The notes under the pieces were generated by a model. It ran no database searches. It was not told the DNA's origin and saw only the letters and a program-made list of their open reading frames with translations. From NCBI GenBank assembly GCA_018649885.1, contig JABIHA010000084.1:118354-182353 (forward strand): a stretch of 64,000 nt of DNA, read 5' to 3'. Positions 34,121 through 44,368 of the stretch are shown piece after piece; within the stretch, counting starts at the first letter, position 1; each line of letters starts with the position of its first letter. The position numbers were made by a program, and so were the translations under genes. This DNA comes from Bacteriovoracaceae bacterium (GTDB lineage: Bacteria; Bdellovibrionota; Bacteriovoracia; Bacteriovoracales; Bacteriovoracaceae).

Positions 34121-35260
34121 ATGCGTTTATTAGTTCAGAGATATATCTCGGCAAATTTCATCATTCCCTTTTTAGTCAGCACTATTTTCTTTGTGAGCTT
34201 TCTTCTAACCTTTCAGCTATTTCGTGTGACACGTTTAGTTATTAACAAGGGTGTTTCATGGACTATGGTGATGGAGCTCATGGGCCACATTTCGATCTCT
34301 TTTCTTCCCATGGGAATACCGCTATCGGTCTTATTTGCTGCTATTTTTACATATAATAAAATGAGCTCTGATTCTGAAATTATGGCCATGCGCTCAGTTG
34401 GTCTTCCCAAATTCAAAATATATATGCCAGTTCTTATACCAGGGGTTTTTATTGCCATAGCGACATTTGCAATTAATCAAAGCATCATCCCATACTCGAA
34501 AGGGGAGTTTAAAAAAGCAGTTACAATATTAACTTCAAAAGGATTATTGGCAGATATAAAGAAGGGCAATTTTTTCACAGATATTCCAGATGTGATCTTA
34601 TTTGCTGAAGGAGTTACAGATAAAGGAAAATCCCTGGAAAATGTTTTTATTCATATTAAGGGAAAAAATGATTCTGAAAAAATTATTCAGGCCAAAAAGG
34701 GCCTAATACATAAAAAAAATGATACCAAGTGGGGGGGGAGCTCCTTAAAAATAACTCTTAAAGAGGGCAATATTATTCAGTATTATACTGAAGGCGCTAA
34801 GGTCGAAAAAATCCTCTTTAAAACCTACGATTTTCCACTTGTTCAAGAAGATCTTGTGGCCAATGTTGCCACAAGAGATAGTATGAGAACCTCCTCTCAA
34901 CTTTATAAAATTATTAAGGGCGGGAGAAGGACATCTCCTCTTCCTAATTGGGACACAGACTATCGAAAAGAATTTATAAAAACCAAATTAGAATTTTTTG
35001 GTCGTATAAATACACCTTTTCTCGTTTTAGTTTTTACTCTTATTGGATTTGGACTTGGTGTACAAAGAAGTCGGGGACAAAAGCAAAATACAGGCTTTTA
35101 CTGCTTGGTTATATTGGGCTCTTACTACTCGCTATTTTTTGTAGGTTTGACTATGGCCAGAAAAGAGCAACTGATGCCCTCTGTAGCGGTCTTCACTCCT
35201 ACAATGATCGCATTGGTGGTGGGAATCTATTTTTACAAAAGATTAGATTGGATAGGTTGA
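34121..35260 (+). CDS. lptF: LptF/LptG-family lipopolysaccharide export permease
   Basis: This is an inner-membrane component of the Lpt machine that extracts LPS and passes it to LptC. Three N-terminal and three C-terminal membrane segments flank a periplasmic beta-jellyroll (about 130-280). The N-terminal MRLLVQRYISANFIIPFLVS and MAMRSVGLPKFKI match the family. I use ATG 34121 rather than GTG 34052, because the typical protein starts here. Only one of the usual lptF-lptG pair is in the window, so the partner is elsewhere; F rather than G is a judgement. Confidence 0.82.
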   Translation: MRLLVQRYISANFIIPFLVSTIFFVSFLLTFQLFRVTRLVINKGVSWTMVMELMGHISISFLPMGIPLSVLFAAIFTYNKMSSDSEIMAMRSVGLPKFKIYMPVLIPGVFIAIATFAINQSIIPYSKGEFKKAVTILTSKGLLADIKKGNFFTDIPDVILFAEGVTDKGKSLENVFIHIKGKNDSEKIIQAKKGLIHKKNDTKWGGSSLKITLKEGNIIQYYTEGAKVEKILFKTYDFPLVQEDLVANVATRDSMRTSSQLYKIIKGGRRTSPLPNWDTDYRKEFIKTKLEFFGRINTPFLVLVFTLIGFGLGVQRSRGQKQNTGFYCLVILGSYYSLFFVGLTMARKEQLMPSVAVFTPTMIALVVGIYFYKRLDWIG

Positions 35261-35261
35261 G

Positions 35262-36425
35262 TTAATTATACTCATTTTGAAGAAGTTGGTATTCCCTGAC
35301 GGTATAAATAGTTCCATCATCTTCTCTGATAAATAAGGGGATATGATAATTATCTATTTCCTTGGGTGGAAAAACAAAGCTTTTCACGCTTCGGGGTGCT
35401 TCATATTGCACCTTGGTATTTTTATAAAATACTTTTGCAATATTACTATTTCCCAAAAAGAGCAGAATCTTACTTTTTGCAGTGATTGATATCTTTCTTC
35501 CTTTTCGAAGATTAAAGGATTTTATGGGGAGGTCATCACTTTTGTAAGTTACCCACGTATCTCCCTTAAGAGCAGTGACAAAAACTGCTTCAGAGTTAGA
35601 CTTAACAGCTTTTTGGTACTGGCTTGTGAGTAGTTTTTTGTCCTCTCCAGTTAGCTCCTTATCGTTAATGGTATAGAGCGGGCTTTTAAATTTTCTGATA
35701 AAGGTAGCTTTAGTAAAGCGGGCCTTATCTTTTTTGGTGGGAACAATTTTTTTCACTGTCTCCACTTTCTTCACCGGAGCTTCTATCTTTTTCTTCGGAG
35801 CGGGCTTAATTTTGAGCCCCGGGACTACAGGGTCAGCTTTCGGGGCGACGACCACTGGATCAGCTACTTTTTCTATTGCCCCCTTCGCCTGAATTTCAGC
35901 CTTAGTTTGTGCGGGCATCTCTTTTGAGATCTTTTCAAGACTTTTTTGAGTTTCTTTAAATTGGTTTCTAAGGAATATAAATCCTGAAATTAGAATGGCA
36001 AGTGTACTTGCTCCGATGACTATAGATCTGATAGGAAGTTGAACTTTCTCATGAACAACATTTTCAAGCTTATCAGGGTCTTTGCTGTTTTTAGTTTCGC
36101 TCATGACCGCATTGTCTATATATGGATCTTCCCCAGCAACAGGGTCAACAAAACTCTCTGATACGTCTTTTCCTTCAAATTGATCGTATGTGTATTCTAA
36201 GAGCTTCATAGTGTAGTTAGAATCAAGACCCACTTCTTTTGCATAAGATTTTATAAAACCTCTTATATAGGTTTTATTGGGCAACTTAGAGATATTACCA
36301 GTTTCTAAATCCCTCAATACATTAATATTGATGCAAGTTCGTTGAGCAATATCTTTGAGGGAAAAGCCATGGGCCTTTCTTGCTTGTTTTAAATATTCAC
36401 CAATCGCTGGGTGGTCATTTGTCAT
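35262..36425 (-). CDS. rodZ: RodZ-like cytoskeletal/HTH membrane protein
   Basis: Residues 7-85 form a RodZ-type helix-turn-helix (IGEYLKQARKAHGFSLKDIA, DLETGNISKLPNKTYIRGFI), which in RodZ binds MreB. A transmembrane segment follows at about 128-148, then a Pro/Lys/Val-rich periplasmic linker (170-235), and a C-terminal DUF4115-like beta domain (WVTYKSDDLPIKSF...). The layout matches RodZ, which links MreB to cell-wall growth. It lies 11 bp after a TPR lipoprotein gene, echoing the pilF-rodZ neighbourhood known in gammaproteobacteria. Confidence 0.8.
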   Translation of the reverse strand: MTNDHPAIGEYLKQARKAHGFSLKDIAQRTCININVLRDLETGNISKLPNKTYIRGFIKSYAKEVGLDSNYTMKLLEYTYDQFEGKDVSESFVDPVAGEDPYIDNAVMSETKNSKDPDKLENVVHEKVQLPIRSIVIGASTLAILISGFIFLRNQFKETQKSLEKISKEMPAQTKAEIQAKGAIEKVADPVVVAPKADPVVPGLKIKPAPKKKIEAPVKKVETVKKIVPTKKDKARFTKATFIRKFKSPLYTINDKELTGEDKKLLTSQYQKAVKSNSEAVFVTALKGDTWVTYKSDDLPIKSFNLRKGRKISITAKSKILLFLGNSNIAKVFYKNTKVQYEAPRSVKSFVFPPKEIDNYHIPLFIREDDGTIYTVREYQLLQNEYN

Positions 36426-36436
36426 AGAACTCTTCT

Positions 36437-37279
36437 TTAAAACATGGGAGTACTAAGAGTTTTATCTTTGTTATTAAATTTTTTGTAACTAGATATCTCT
36501 TCTTTTTCTTCTTTTTCTTTTTTCTCAAGTAACATATTTATCTGGTGACTAGCGAGTGAAAAGTAGTTACTACCAGGAAATTGATCTTGAATTGTTTTGA
36601 AAACTTTCATGGCCTCATCGTATTTTCCGACTTTAGTCAGTGTCAGAGCACGGTAGTAATATGGGGCAGGTTCTTTATAGCAGGTTCCAAGGTGTGCGGC
36701 TTTGAAATTCTCCAGTGCTTTCATAAATTTTTTATTAGAGTAGTGGATTTTCCCAAGCTGAAAAAGTGAGGGGCAGTAATCCTTTTTTTCTTCTGCAGAT
36801 TTAGCAAAATATTCCCCCGCCGCTAGGCGATCACCTTTTTTCAATGAGATAATCCCTAAATTGTAGTAAGTCCTAAATTGTTTTTCATAGACTAAATTTT
36901 TCAAAACTTGTTTATAAAGTGCTTCTGCTTTACCCAGTTCACCATTTTCCAGGTAGAGAGAGGCAAGGTTGACCTTGGGATCAGAGCTATTTGGACTTAA
37001 CTCACTCGCCTTTTCAAAGTATCTAATGGCAATCCCTTTCTTCCCCCTGAAGTAATAGGCCATTCCCAGATTTGTTAGAATATTGCTATTTTCAGGGTCT
37101 AATTTATTGGCCTCTAAAAGAGAGCTGAGGGCTAATTTGTAATCTTTTTCGATTAGCGCCACAGTTCCTTTGGAAAAGAAGATCTGGGCCTTTTTTTGCT
37201 GAGTGGTAAGCTGTTTTTTACTACTTGAGCAACCGTAGAACATAAAAAGTGTCATGGTAGCGAGAATGAAGGTCTTCAT
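36437..37279 (-). CDS. TPR lipoprotein, PilF/PilW-like
   Basis: ATG 37279 follows GGAGG by four bases. A lipobox FMFYGC gives the acylated Cys at residue 17. Five to six tetratricopeptide repeats follow (for example ILTNLGMAYYFRGKKGIAIRYF and PSLFQLGKIHYSNKKFMKAL). The end is a charged KEKEEKEE segment. The length (280) and repeat layout resemble PilF/PilW lipoproteins that help assemble the type IV pilus secretin, but other TPR lipoproteins (NlpI, BamD) are possible. It is coupled to the rodZ-like gene. Confidence 0.7.
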   Translation of the reverse strand: MKTFILATMTLFMFYGCSSSKKQLTTQQKKAQIFFSKGTVALIEKDYKLALSSLLEANKLDPENSNILTNLGMAYYFRGKKGIAIRYFEKASELSPNSSDPKVNLASLYLENGELGKAEALYKQVLKNLVYEKQFRTYYNLGIISLKKGDRLAAGEYFAKSAEEKKDYCPSLFQLGKIHYSNKKFMKALENFKAAHLGTCYKEPAPYYYRALTLTKVGKYDEAMKVFKTIQDQFPGSNYFSLASHQINMLLEKKEKEEKEEISSYKKFNNKDKTLSTPMF

Positions 37280-37365
37280 AGGTCCTCCCATTTAAAATAT
37301 TGTTCAAGACAAACTTTACAATCTTTGGAGTCAACTAATAAAGGAAAAAGTGCATTAATGGGAGA

Positions 37366-38502
37366 TTAATACTGCTCATAAGCTTTTAAAATCACAAATG
37401 TTTCAAAGTGATGAGTTGCGGGGAAAAAATCGAAGAGGGAAATCGACTCAATTTGGTAGAAATCCATCAAATTTTCTAAATCTCGGGCGAGTGTCGAGGG
37501 ATTACAGCTAATATAATAAATCATCTGTGGGGCGATTGATTCCACTAAAAGAGAAAATTCTTTAAAACCACTTCGCGGTGGGTCTACGATCATGAGTTCG
37601 GGTTTGTTTTCTATTTTTTGGGCAAGTGTGCCTAGCATTCCCTTTTTAAATAGATTCATGACAATTGGAATCTGGTGCGTGCTCAAACTTTCTTTTTTTA
37701 TAAAGCTATCGACCACATAGCATTTTGAGTTAGCTAGATTTTTGGTTAGATTCCCACTTCCTCCGAACAGATCAATAATTTGGACTGGATCATTTTCTTT
37801 GAAGTGAGTGCGAAAACTAAGACCAAGAAAATCTAAAAGAACACGATTTGCTCTTTGATTAACTTGAGTAAAGCCACCGCTTGAATATTGCTTATCAAAA
37901 TGAATGGTAACTTTGTTATCTGGAGTAAGTAAGATTTCAACATGACCCTCTTTCTTCCTGGCCTTTTTTAAAAACTCACCAACACCTGCTGTGTTGTAGA
38001 TTTGTTCCACACGATTTTGGATTAGCTTGTCAGCTAATTTGCATTCAGGAGTGGGAATGTTTTTTTTCAGGCTTGTTGAGTACTGTCCAAGAAGAGATTC
38101 ATTTTTTTGATAATGCAGTTGAATTCTATTGCGGTAGTTAAATCTTTCCACGTCAGGAAAAACTTGAATGATCTTATCAAATTCATCATCACTGACAAGC
38201 TTTCGCATGTGGTTTTTAAGGGCCTTTTTTTTGAAACTGATTTCATCTTCATAACTATAGTGAAGATAGTGACATCCAGTGCATTGGTCATAATGTGGGC
38301 AGGCTGATTCAACTCTATCTGGCGATTTGACATCTATTTCCACTGCCTGAGCAATTAGATACGATTTTTTCTCTTTAATGACTCTGGCACTTCCTTGCTC
38401 TCCAATTAAAGTCTTAGGTATAAAGGCGGTTTTTCCACCAATTTTTGAGATACCTTGACCAAATACATCAATATCTTGAATTTCAAATCTAATCAGTTCC
38501 AA
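37366..38502 (-). CDS. RumA/RlmD-like rRNA (uracil-5) methyltransferase
   Basis: This is a SAM-dependent enzyme methylating uracil C5 in rRNA or tRNA. An N-terminal TRAM-like region is followed by a 4Fe-4S motif in CPHYDQCTGCHYLHY. The methyltransferase core has LFGGSGNLT, VDPPRSGF and the catalytic cysteine in YISCNPSTLARD. I place the start at TTG 38502, with AAAGGA seven bases upstream; a further upstream TTG (38547) would overlap the divergent gene. RlmD (U1939), RlmC or TrmA-like specificity cannot be separated by eye. Confidence 0.87.
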   Translation of the reverse strand: MELIRFEIQDIDVFGQGISKIGGKTAFIPKTLIGEQGSARVIKEKKSYLIAQAVEIDVKSPDRVESACPHYDQCTGCHYLHYSYEDEISFKKKALKNHMRKLVSDDEFDKIIQVFPDVERFNYRNRIQLHYQKNESLLGQYSTSLKKNIPTPECKLADKLIQNRVEQIYNTAGVGEFLKKARKKEGHVEILLTPDNKVTIHFDKQYSSGGFTQVNQRANRVLLDFLGLSFRTHFKENDPVQIIDLFGGSGNLTKNLANSKCYVVDSFIKKESLSTHQIPIVMNLFKKGMLGTLAQKIENKPELMIVDPPRSGFKEFSLLVESIAPQMIYYISCNPSTLARDLENLMDFYQIESISLFDFFPATHHFETFVILKAYEQY

Positions 38503-38540
38503 AAAACATTCCTTTTCCGAGCATTTATATATGGAAAATA

Positions 38541-40331
38541 GTGTCAAGTGTAAACAAAGATCTCTTTCAAGGTCATAATATTACAATGGGCCATTTGTTG
38601 CAGAGGATTCCCTTTTTACTAGAGTTATTTTTTAATGGCGGGTTCATATTATTTTACTCCCTCCATGACGCTGGGAAACTTCCAATCAGCTGGTCCTTCA
38701 ATGTGACAAGTGCAGTACTCAATTATCTGGCTTGGTCCATACCTCCAGTCATATTAATAGTTTTGGTAACGAACTACTTAGTAGCAAAAAGCTTTGAAGA
38801 CTATATAAGAAAACACATTTTTTCCATTGTCATAATAGTACCGCTTGTCATTGTCTGGGGAGATTTGGAGTTCACATTTTGGCTAGCTAGTGTTCATTTA
38901 CTATCGAGTGTCTTGGCCCTTTACGATCCCTCAGTTGATTCGGTGGCCCATCAGAGTGATGAGGTGGATCCTACATCATTCTCACTTACAAAAACAAAGC
39001 TAAAACCAGCCCAGTTAGTACTTTTGACATTTTTCGCGCTTATTTTTTCAGGGTCATTTCTTTTGATGTTACCTATTTCTTCTACAACAGGAACGGTGCT
39101 TTCTTTTGTTGATGCAATTTTTATGGCGACCTCAGCAACTTGTGTAACAGGTTTATCAACAGTATCTATCAATCAGCAATTTAGTCTATTTGGGCAGCTG
39201 GTAATTCTGATATTAATTCAGATTGGTGGGCTTGGAATTATGACACTTTCATCTTCGATGACAATCCTCCTTGGAAAATCTATGGCGATGAAAGAAAGAG
39301 TCGTTATGCAAGACCTTCTTGATGTTTCTAGTCTAGAGGACTTGATAGATATGATTATTGATATTATCAAATACACACTCTTTTTTGAGCTTTGGGGTGG
39401 AATTGTCTTAACAATTGCCTTCACCTTTGAAGGGTTTGAGTTTGGTAAAGCTGTTTACTTTGGATTTTTTCATTCGATTTCAGCATTTTGTAATGCAGGT
39501 TTTGCATTATTTGATAACTCTCTAGAAAGCTTTTCTTCAAACCCATTAATTCACGGAACTATAGGCATATTGCTGACAGTTGGTGGGCTTGGTTTTATTG
39601 TACTAAAAGAGCTTCGAACATTTCTAGGGAAACCTCAATTCTGGTCACGCTTAGGACTCCACTCAAAAATTGTATTGGTTTCAACAGGCCTCTTAACTGC
39701 CTCAGGTGCTATTATAATTTTCTTTGGAGAGTATCTACATGCGCTAGAAGGGATGGGACTTTGGCATCAAATTCAAATCTCTGTCTTTCAATCAATGACA
39801 CTTAGAACTGCTGGTTTTAATACAATAGCCTTAACTGACCTCCACACCCATACGCTGTATCTTATGACACTTTATATGTTTGTGGGTGCAAGTCCTGGTT
39901 CAACTGGTGGCGGAATTAAAACTACAACTTTAGCTATTTTGATTCAATCGATAAAATCTACGCTCCTAGGTAGAGAGAGGGTTGAGTTCTTTGATCGTAG
40001 AATATCAAATGTTATGGTTGTGAGGGCAACAGCACTTACGATTATTTCCATTATCATGGCCAGCTTTTTCATTTTTATTTTGATGAAAACTGAAACCAAC
40101 AATAATTCTCAATCATTTCTAACCATATTCTTTGAAGTTATTTCAGCTTCAGGGACCGTTGGATTATCGCTTGGGCTAACACCCTACCTTTCTGTTTTAG
40201 GTAAATTCGCCATTGCTCTTTTGATGTTCATAGGCCGTGTTGGTCCTCTGACATTAGTTCTCGCCATTGGACAGCAACAAAACGAACGTGGGAACCTGTC
40301 TTATCCTGAAGGAAGGATAATGATTGGGTAG
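38541..40331 (+). CDS. ktrB: TrkH/KtrB-family potassium transporter
   Basis: This is the ion-conducting subunit of a Ktr/Trk K+ uptake system. Four M1-P-M2 repeats are suggested by the pore loops ATSATCVTGLS, HSISAFCNAGFALF, TLRTAGFNT and SASGTVGLSLG. At 596 residues it is longer than KtrB (about 450): residues 20-150 add several membrane segments. GTG 38541 is the likely start; GGA is five bases upstream. The KtrA subunit gene follows at 40471 and a sensor gene after that, so an operon is likely. Confidence 0.9.
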   Translation: MSSVNKDLFQGHNITMGHLLQRIPFLLELFFNGGFILFYSLHDAGKLPISWSFNVTSAVLNYLAWSIPPVILIVLVTNYLVAKSFEDYIRKHIFSIVIIVPLVIVWGDLEFTFWLASVHLLSSVLALYDPSVDSVAHQSDEVDPTSFSLTKTKLKPAQLVLLTFFALIFSGSFLLMLPISSTTGTVLSFVDAIFMATSATCVTGLSTVSINQQFSLFGQLVILILIQIGGLGIMTLSSSMTILLGKSMAMKERVVMQDLLDVSSLEDLIDMIIDIIKYTLFFELWGGIVLTIAFTFEGFEFGKAVYFGFFHSISAFCNAGFALFDNSLESFSSNPLIHGTIGILLTVGGLGFIVLKELRTFLGKPQFWSRLGLHSKIVLVSTGLLTASGAIIIFFGEYLHALEGMGLWHQIQISVFQSMTLRTAGFNTIALTDLHTHTLYLMTLYMFVGASPGSTGGGIKTTTLAILIQSIKSTLLGRERVEFFDRRISNVMVVRATALTIISIIMASFFIFILMKTETNNNSQSFLTIFFEVISASGTVGLSLGLTPYLSVLGKFAIALLMFIGRVGPLTLVLAIGQQQNERGNLSYPEGRIMIG

Positions 40332-40470
40332 TCAAAATCCAAGATGTACCAGATTAAATTAATCAACCACCCCCATGGAATGGCCCCCCTGGAGAGGGCA
40401 TATTATTTCAGGTATTTTAGGTACTTAATGCGATGTAAAATATAGTATACCGTTTAAGGAGTCATATTAT

Positions 40471-41166
40471 ATGATTGTTGCCGTCATAGGGCTTGGTACA
40501 TTTGGAGCTAAAACAGCTATCAGGTTGCACGAGAAAGGTGCAGAAGTTATTGCTATTGATAACAACCCAGACCTTGTTGAAAAACTTAAAGACAGAGTGA
40601 CACATGCAGTATGCCTTGATGTTACAGATGAAAGGTCCCTTCGTTCCATAAATATTTCTGATGTTGATACCGCCATGGTTGCCATGGGAGATAATATTCA
40701 AATGAGTATTATGGCAGTGGCGATGCTTCGAAAGCTGGGAGTTGGGAGAGTTATTGCAAGGGCAACAAGTCTTCTACACGAGCACGTGCTCGGTGAAATC
40801 GGAGCCAGTGAAATTATAAAAGTTGAAGAAGAGATGGGTGAGATAATAGCTTCAAAAATTATTGCTCCTCACGTTTTACAACGGTATAACTTTGCAGCTG
40901 GCTATTCAATCGTTGAATTGAAGCTCGGTAAGAAATTCGAAGGTAAAACATTAGTCGAAAGCCAAATTAGACAAAATTATAATTTAAATATTGTGGCACT
41001 CCAAAAAAGAGTTCCCTATATTTCTGAAGATGGTAAGTCTTCTTACCGGATTGAAATAAATGACAGCCCACTACCAATGGATGTGATTGAGTCAGATGAT
41101 ATCGTGGTTCTAGTGGGCAGTGAGAAAAATTTTAATAGGCTATTTTCTGAATTGGCCGAAGTTTAA
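40471..41166 (+). CDS. ktrA: KtrA/TrkA RCK regulatory subunit
   Basis: This cytoplasmic regulator forms an octameric ring under the K+ channel and gates it with ATP/ADP, often also c-di-AMP. The RCK_N Rossmann motif GLGTFGAKTA is followed by IDNNP (the nucleotide-ribose acidic residue). RCK_C spans about 140-225. The length of 231 residues suits KtrA. The 140-bp gap after ktrB holds a GGCCCC/GGGC hairpin, and TTTAAGGAGTC provides the ribosome binding site. Confidence 0.93.
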   Translation: MIVAVIGLGTFGAKTAIRLHEKGAEVIAIDNNPDLVEKLKDRVTHAVCLDVTDERSLRSINISDVDTAMVAMGDNIQMSIMAVAMLRKLGVGRVIARATSLLHEHVLGEIGASEIIKVEEEMGEIIASKIIAPHVLQRYNFAAGYSIVELKLGKKFEGKTLVESQIRQNYNLNIVALQKRVPYISEDGKSSYRIEINDSPLPMDVIESDDIVVLVGSEKNFNRLFSELAEV

Positions 41167-41180
41167 AAGGAAATAATTAG

Positions 41181-42356
41181 TTGAATCTATCCCTCCGAAA
41201 CAGAGTTGCATCAAGCTTTATTATCGCAAATCTTGTGGTTCTGGTTCTCGGTTTTACTGTATTTTACTTTCTCGATTCATTTAAAATGCAAATTAATGAT
41301 ATCACTCAAAAATCCAATAAAGTAAGTGTTCTAACCGATGAAATATCTATTTCAACTCAGCATATTTTTAAACTAGAAAGAAGTATTTTAAAAAAGAGTA
41401 TTCTAACAGGATCTCCTGATGCTGAAATTGTTGAAAAGTTAATAAGTAGGTGTGAGAATTTAACCTCACAACTTCAACAACTTGAATCATATTATCAAGA
41501 TGTTGAAGTTAAAAAAATTATTGCCAAAATGCTGGGCTATATTGAATCGTTGCAGTTAATTTTGAGCAAAGCTTCACTCTTTGATAGGGATTCATCAAGC
41601 CTTTCAAGTATCGTTGACTTAATTGATAAAATTCAAGGCTCCTTCATGGAGTTTCAAGATATCTACCATCTTCAAAATGAAGAACGCGAAGACCAGTTTA
41701 AACAAATATACAAGCAAACAAAAAAGAATATGATGTACACCTTGATCATCACATTCATTGGCACAATCCTACTGGGTCTTGTGGTGCCAGGAAAGATTGC
41801 TCTTCCTTTTAAGAAGATCAAAGATGCAATTAGGGAGCTGCAAGATTGTAATTTTGATGTCTCTATATTTTACAATCAAGATGACGAAATCGGCGAAATC
41901 GCAAGCGAGATGAATAAAATGATTTTGAGCTTCAAAAAGTTCGAGGAACTTCGTACAGATAGGATTTCCCTTGAAAAACGAAAATTTGATGCACTTGCTA
42001 ATATGTCCAGAATGAAAATTTTGGTCGCCAATGCCAATGGTGAGCTGATCTATATGAATAATCACCTGTACTCACTTTTAAAATTGCAAAGTGATGATGT
42101 CATTTTAAAGAATATCTCTGACACACTCGTACCTGATTCCATCAAAGAGGCCTATGAAGTGGCGATTAAGAGAAGATCAAAAATTGAAAATGCCGAAATT
42201 AAGGTCCCTCATAAAAAGGTAGATGGCGAAGAGGAAGAAGGCGGAGAGGCCATAGAAAATGATTTTGAAGGTTACGCAAATGTCATTCCTGTCAGAGGAA
42301 AAGACAGCTCACTTGACTACTATTTGATGGTCATTTCAGATACAGTTTTTGCATAG
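41181..42356 (+). CDS. Transmembrane HAMP-PAS sensor without output domain
   Basis: TTG 41181 has AAAGGA about nine bases upstream and lies 14 bases after ktrA. Two membrane segments (about 12-31 and 178-197) bracket a helical periplasmic domain like the four-helix sensor of chemoreceptors. A HAMP linker (PGKIALPFKKIKDAI, about 199-250) and a PAS-like region (ILVANANGELIYMNNHLYSLL, about 275-390) follow. There is no kinase, GGDEF or MCP signalling domain. Its place in the ktr operon suggests sensing linked to potassium, but this is inference. Confidence 0.62.
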   Translation: MNLSLRNRVASSFIIANLVVLVLGFTVFYFLDSFKMQINDITQKSNKVSVLTDEISISTQHIFKLERSILKKSILTGSPDAEIVEKLISRCENLTSQLQQLESYYQDVEVKKIIAKMLGYIESLQLILSKASLFDRDSSSLSSIVDLIDKIQGSFMEFQDIYHLQNEEREDQFKQIYKQTKKNMMYTLIITFIGTILLGLVVPGKIALPFKKIKDAIRELQDCNFDVSIFYNQDDEIGEIASEMNKMILSFKKFEELRTDRISLEKRKFDALANMSRMKILVANANGELIYMNNHLYSLLKLQSDDVILKNISDTLVPDSIKEAYEVAIKRRSKIENAEIKVPHKKVDGEEEEGGEAIENDFEGYANVIPVRGKDSSLDYYLMVISDTVFA

Positions 42357-42361
42357 GGACA

Positions 42362-42441
42362 ATACCAACTACAAAAATTAATTACAGGATCTTGGATGCC
42401 AGTTTCACCAATCTCCAGTAATTAATTATTGCAATTGGTAT
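42362..42441. repeat. MITE-like palindromic repeat, short copy (B)
   Basis: This 80-bp near-perfect palindrome has ends ATACCAACTACAAAAATTAA and the complement of ATACCAATTGCAATAATTAA. It closes on TTGG-N12-CCAA around ATGCCAGTTTCA. It matches the ends of copy A at 2449-2629 but lacks that copy's inner 100 bases. It sits between the sensor gene and lepA and could terminate or stabilise transcripts. Confidence 0.7.
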
Positions 42442-42509
42442 AAGATTCGCTGCTAAGCTTCCGAAGTACTTGTTTTCGGACAGCTTGTGCTATGTTATTT
42501 TTCAAAGCT

Positions 42510-44309
42510 ATGGATAGAAAATACATACGAAATTTTTCAATAATTGCCCATATTGATCATGGGAAATCAACCCTTGCAGATAGGCTGATAGAGATAACGC
42601 AGACACTTTCTAAAAGAGAGATGAAGGCCCAGTTCCTAGACAATATGGATATTGAAAAAGAGCGCGGTATAACTATTAAGGCCCAAACTGTCAGGCTTAA
42701 ATATGAAGCTATTGATGGGAATACTTACTATCTAAATCTAATCGATACTCCCGGGCATGTTGACTTCTCTTACGAGGTCTCTAGATCTCTGGCTTCATGT
42801 GATGGAGCATTACTTGTAGTGGACGCCTCTCAGGGTGTTGAAGCTCAGACACTGGCCAATGTATATATGGCCATCGAAAATGATCTTGAAATTATTCCAG
42901 TTCTCAATAAGATCGACCTTCCCCATGCTGACGTAGAACGAGTGGCAACAGAAATTGAAGACATTGTTGGCATTGATGCAAGTGAAGCCCCGCAAGTTTC
43001 GGCTAAATCAGGTCTGGGTTGCGATGAGCTACTAGAACAAATTGTTAAATTGATTCCACCACCAGCTGGAAAGGTGGAAAATCCCTTACAGGCACTAATT
43101 TTTGATTCTTGGTTTGATATCTATCAAGGGGTCGTTATTTTAGTCAGAGTTTTTGAGGGGAAAATCAAATTAAAAGATAAGATTTTATTTAAACATACTG
43201 ATAGTGAATACGAGGTTTTAAAGCTTGGAGTAAACACGCCATTTTATTCTGATGTTAAAGAAATTGGAGCTGGTGAAGTTGGTCTTATCATTTGCGGTGT
43301 CAAAACTGTTAGAGATGTCAGTATTGGAGATACAGTTATCGAGGCGGGGAAAAGAGATACTCCATCTCTTGAAGGATTTAAGGAAGTAAAACCAATGGTC
43401 TTTTGTGGAATCTTTCCAGTTGATTCTGCTGATTACGAAAATTTAAAAGAGGCCTTAGAGAAACTCTCTCTCAATGACTCTTCAGTACACTATGAACCTG
43501 AAACTTCTCAAGCTCTTGGCTTTGGCTATAGATGCGGTTTTTTAGGTTTACTCCATATGAATATTATTCAAGAAAGACTTGAAAGAGAGTTTGAGCTAAA
43601 TCTAATCTCAACAGCTCCAAGTGTGAGATACGAAGTAACAACTAATGGTGATAGCTTACTTTTGGTCGAGAACCCCTCTGAAATGCCAGAGATAGGAGAC
43701 ATTCAAGAAATTCGTGAGCCCATTGTTCAGATTTCGATTCATTTACCTAACGAGTATCTTGGAAAGATCATTAAGCTTTGTGAAGATAGAAGAGGTCAGC
43801 AAGTAGAAATAAAATATATTACGACCGATAGAGTTCAGCTTATTTATGATTTGCCACTGTCTGAGATGGTTTTTGATTTTTATGATCAATTAAAGAGTCA
43901 ATCAAAAGGCTATGCCAGCATGGATTATGAATTCATTGGCTATAAACCATCTGATCTAGTCAAGTTAGATATTCTGTTAAATGGTGACAACGTAGATGCC
44001 CTCTCAATTATATGCCACCGCACCAATTCGTACTATAAAGGGAGGGATTTAGTACAAAAACTAAGAAAAATTATTTCTCGTCAACAATTCGATATTGCAG
44101 TTCAGGCAGCTGTTGGCCAAAAAGTTATTGCTAGAGAGACTATTAAAGCTTTGAGAAAGAATGTCCTAGCAAAATGTTACGGCGGTGACATATCTCGTAA
44201 GAGAAAATTATTAGAAAAGCAAAAAGCTGGGAAAAAGAGAATGAAAATGGTTGGGAATGTAGAAGTTCCACAAGAAGCATTTTTAGCTGTTCTTAAGGTT
44301 GATGAATAG
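42510..44309 (+). CDS. lepA: Elongation factor 4 (LepA)
   Basis: LepA is a ribosomal GTPase that back-translocates or aids initiation/assembly. The start [20 protein letters not shown] is the standard N-terminus, with P-loop [17 protein letters not shown] and NKIDLP. The unique C-terminal domain shows [20 protein letters not shown] and the closing [11 protein letters not shown]. The length of 599 residues is standard. ATG 42510 is used; the longer frame from 42492 is not supported by family length. Confidence 0.97.
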   Translation: MDRKYIRNFSIIAHIDHGKSTLADRLIEITQTLSKREMKAQFLDNMDIEKERGITIKAQTVRLKYEAIDGNTYYLNLIDTPGHVDFSYEVSRSLASCDGALLVVDASQGVEAQTLANVYMAIENDLEIIPVLNKIDLPHADVERVATEIEDIVGIDASEAPQVSAKSGLGCDELLEQIVKLIPPPAGKVENPLQALIFDSWFDIYQGVVILVRVFEGKIKLKDKILFKHTDSEYEVLKLGVNTPFYSDVKEIGAGEVGLIICGVKTVRDVSIGDTVIEAGKRDTPSLEGFKEVKPMVFCGIFPVDSADYENLKEALEKLSLNDSSVHYEPETSQALGFGYRCGFLGLLHMNIIQERLEREFELNLISTAPSVRYEVTTNGDSLLLVENPSEMPEIGDIQEIREPIVQISIHLPNEYLGKIIKLCEDRRGQQVEIKYITTDRVQLIYDLPLSEMVFDFYDQLKSQSKGYASMDYEFIGYKPSDLVKLDILLNGDNVDALSIICHRTNSYYKGRDLVQKLRKIISRQQFDIAVQAAVGQKVIARETIKALRKNVLAKCYGGDISRKRKLLEKQKAGKKRMKMVGNVEVPQEAFLAVLKVDE

Positions 44310-44368
44310 CTCCTATTTAGTGATAATAGTCTGTACTAATAATTCACCTCATTGCAATTTTTAGGATC

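Noticed and set aside
38522..38550. TTGACA with TATAAA on the minus strand before the rRNA methyltransferase
   Set aside because: The spacer is only about 12 bases, too short for a sigma-70 promoter.
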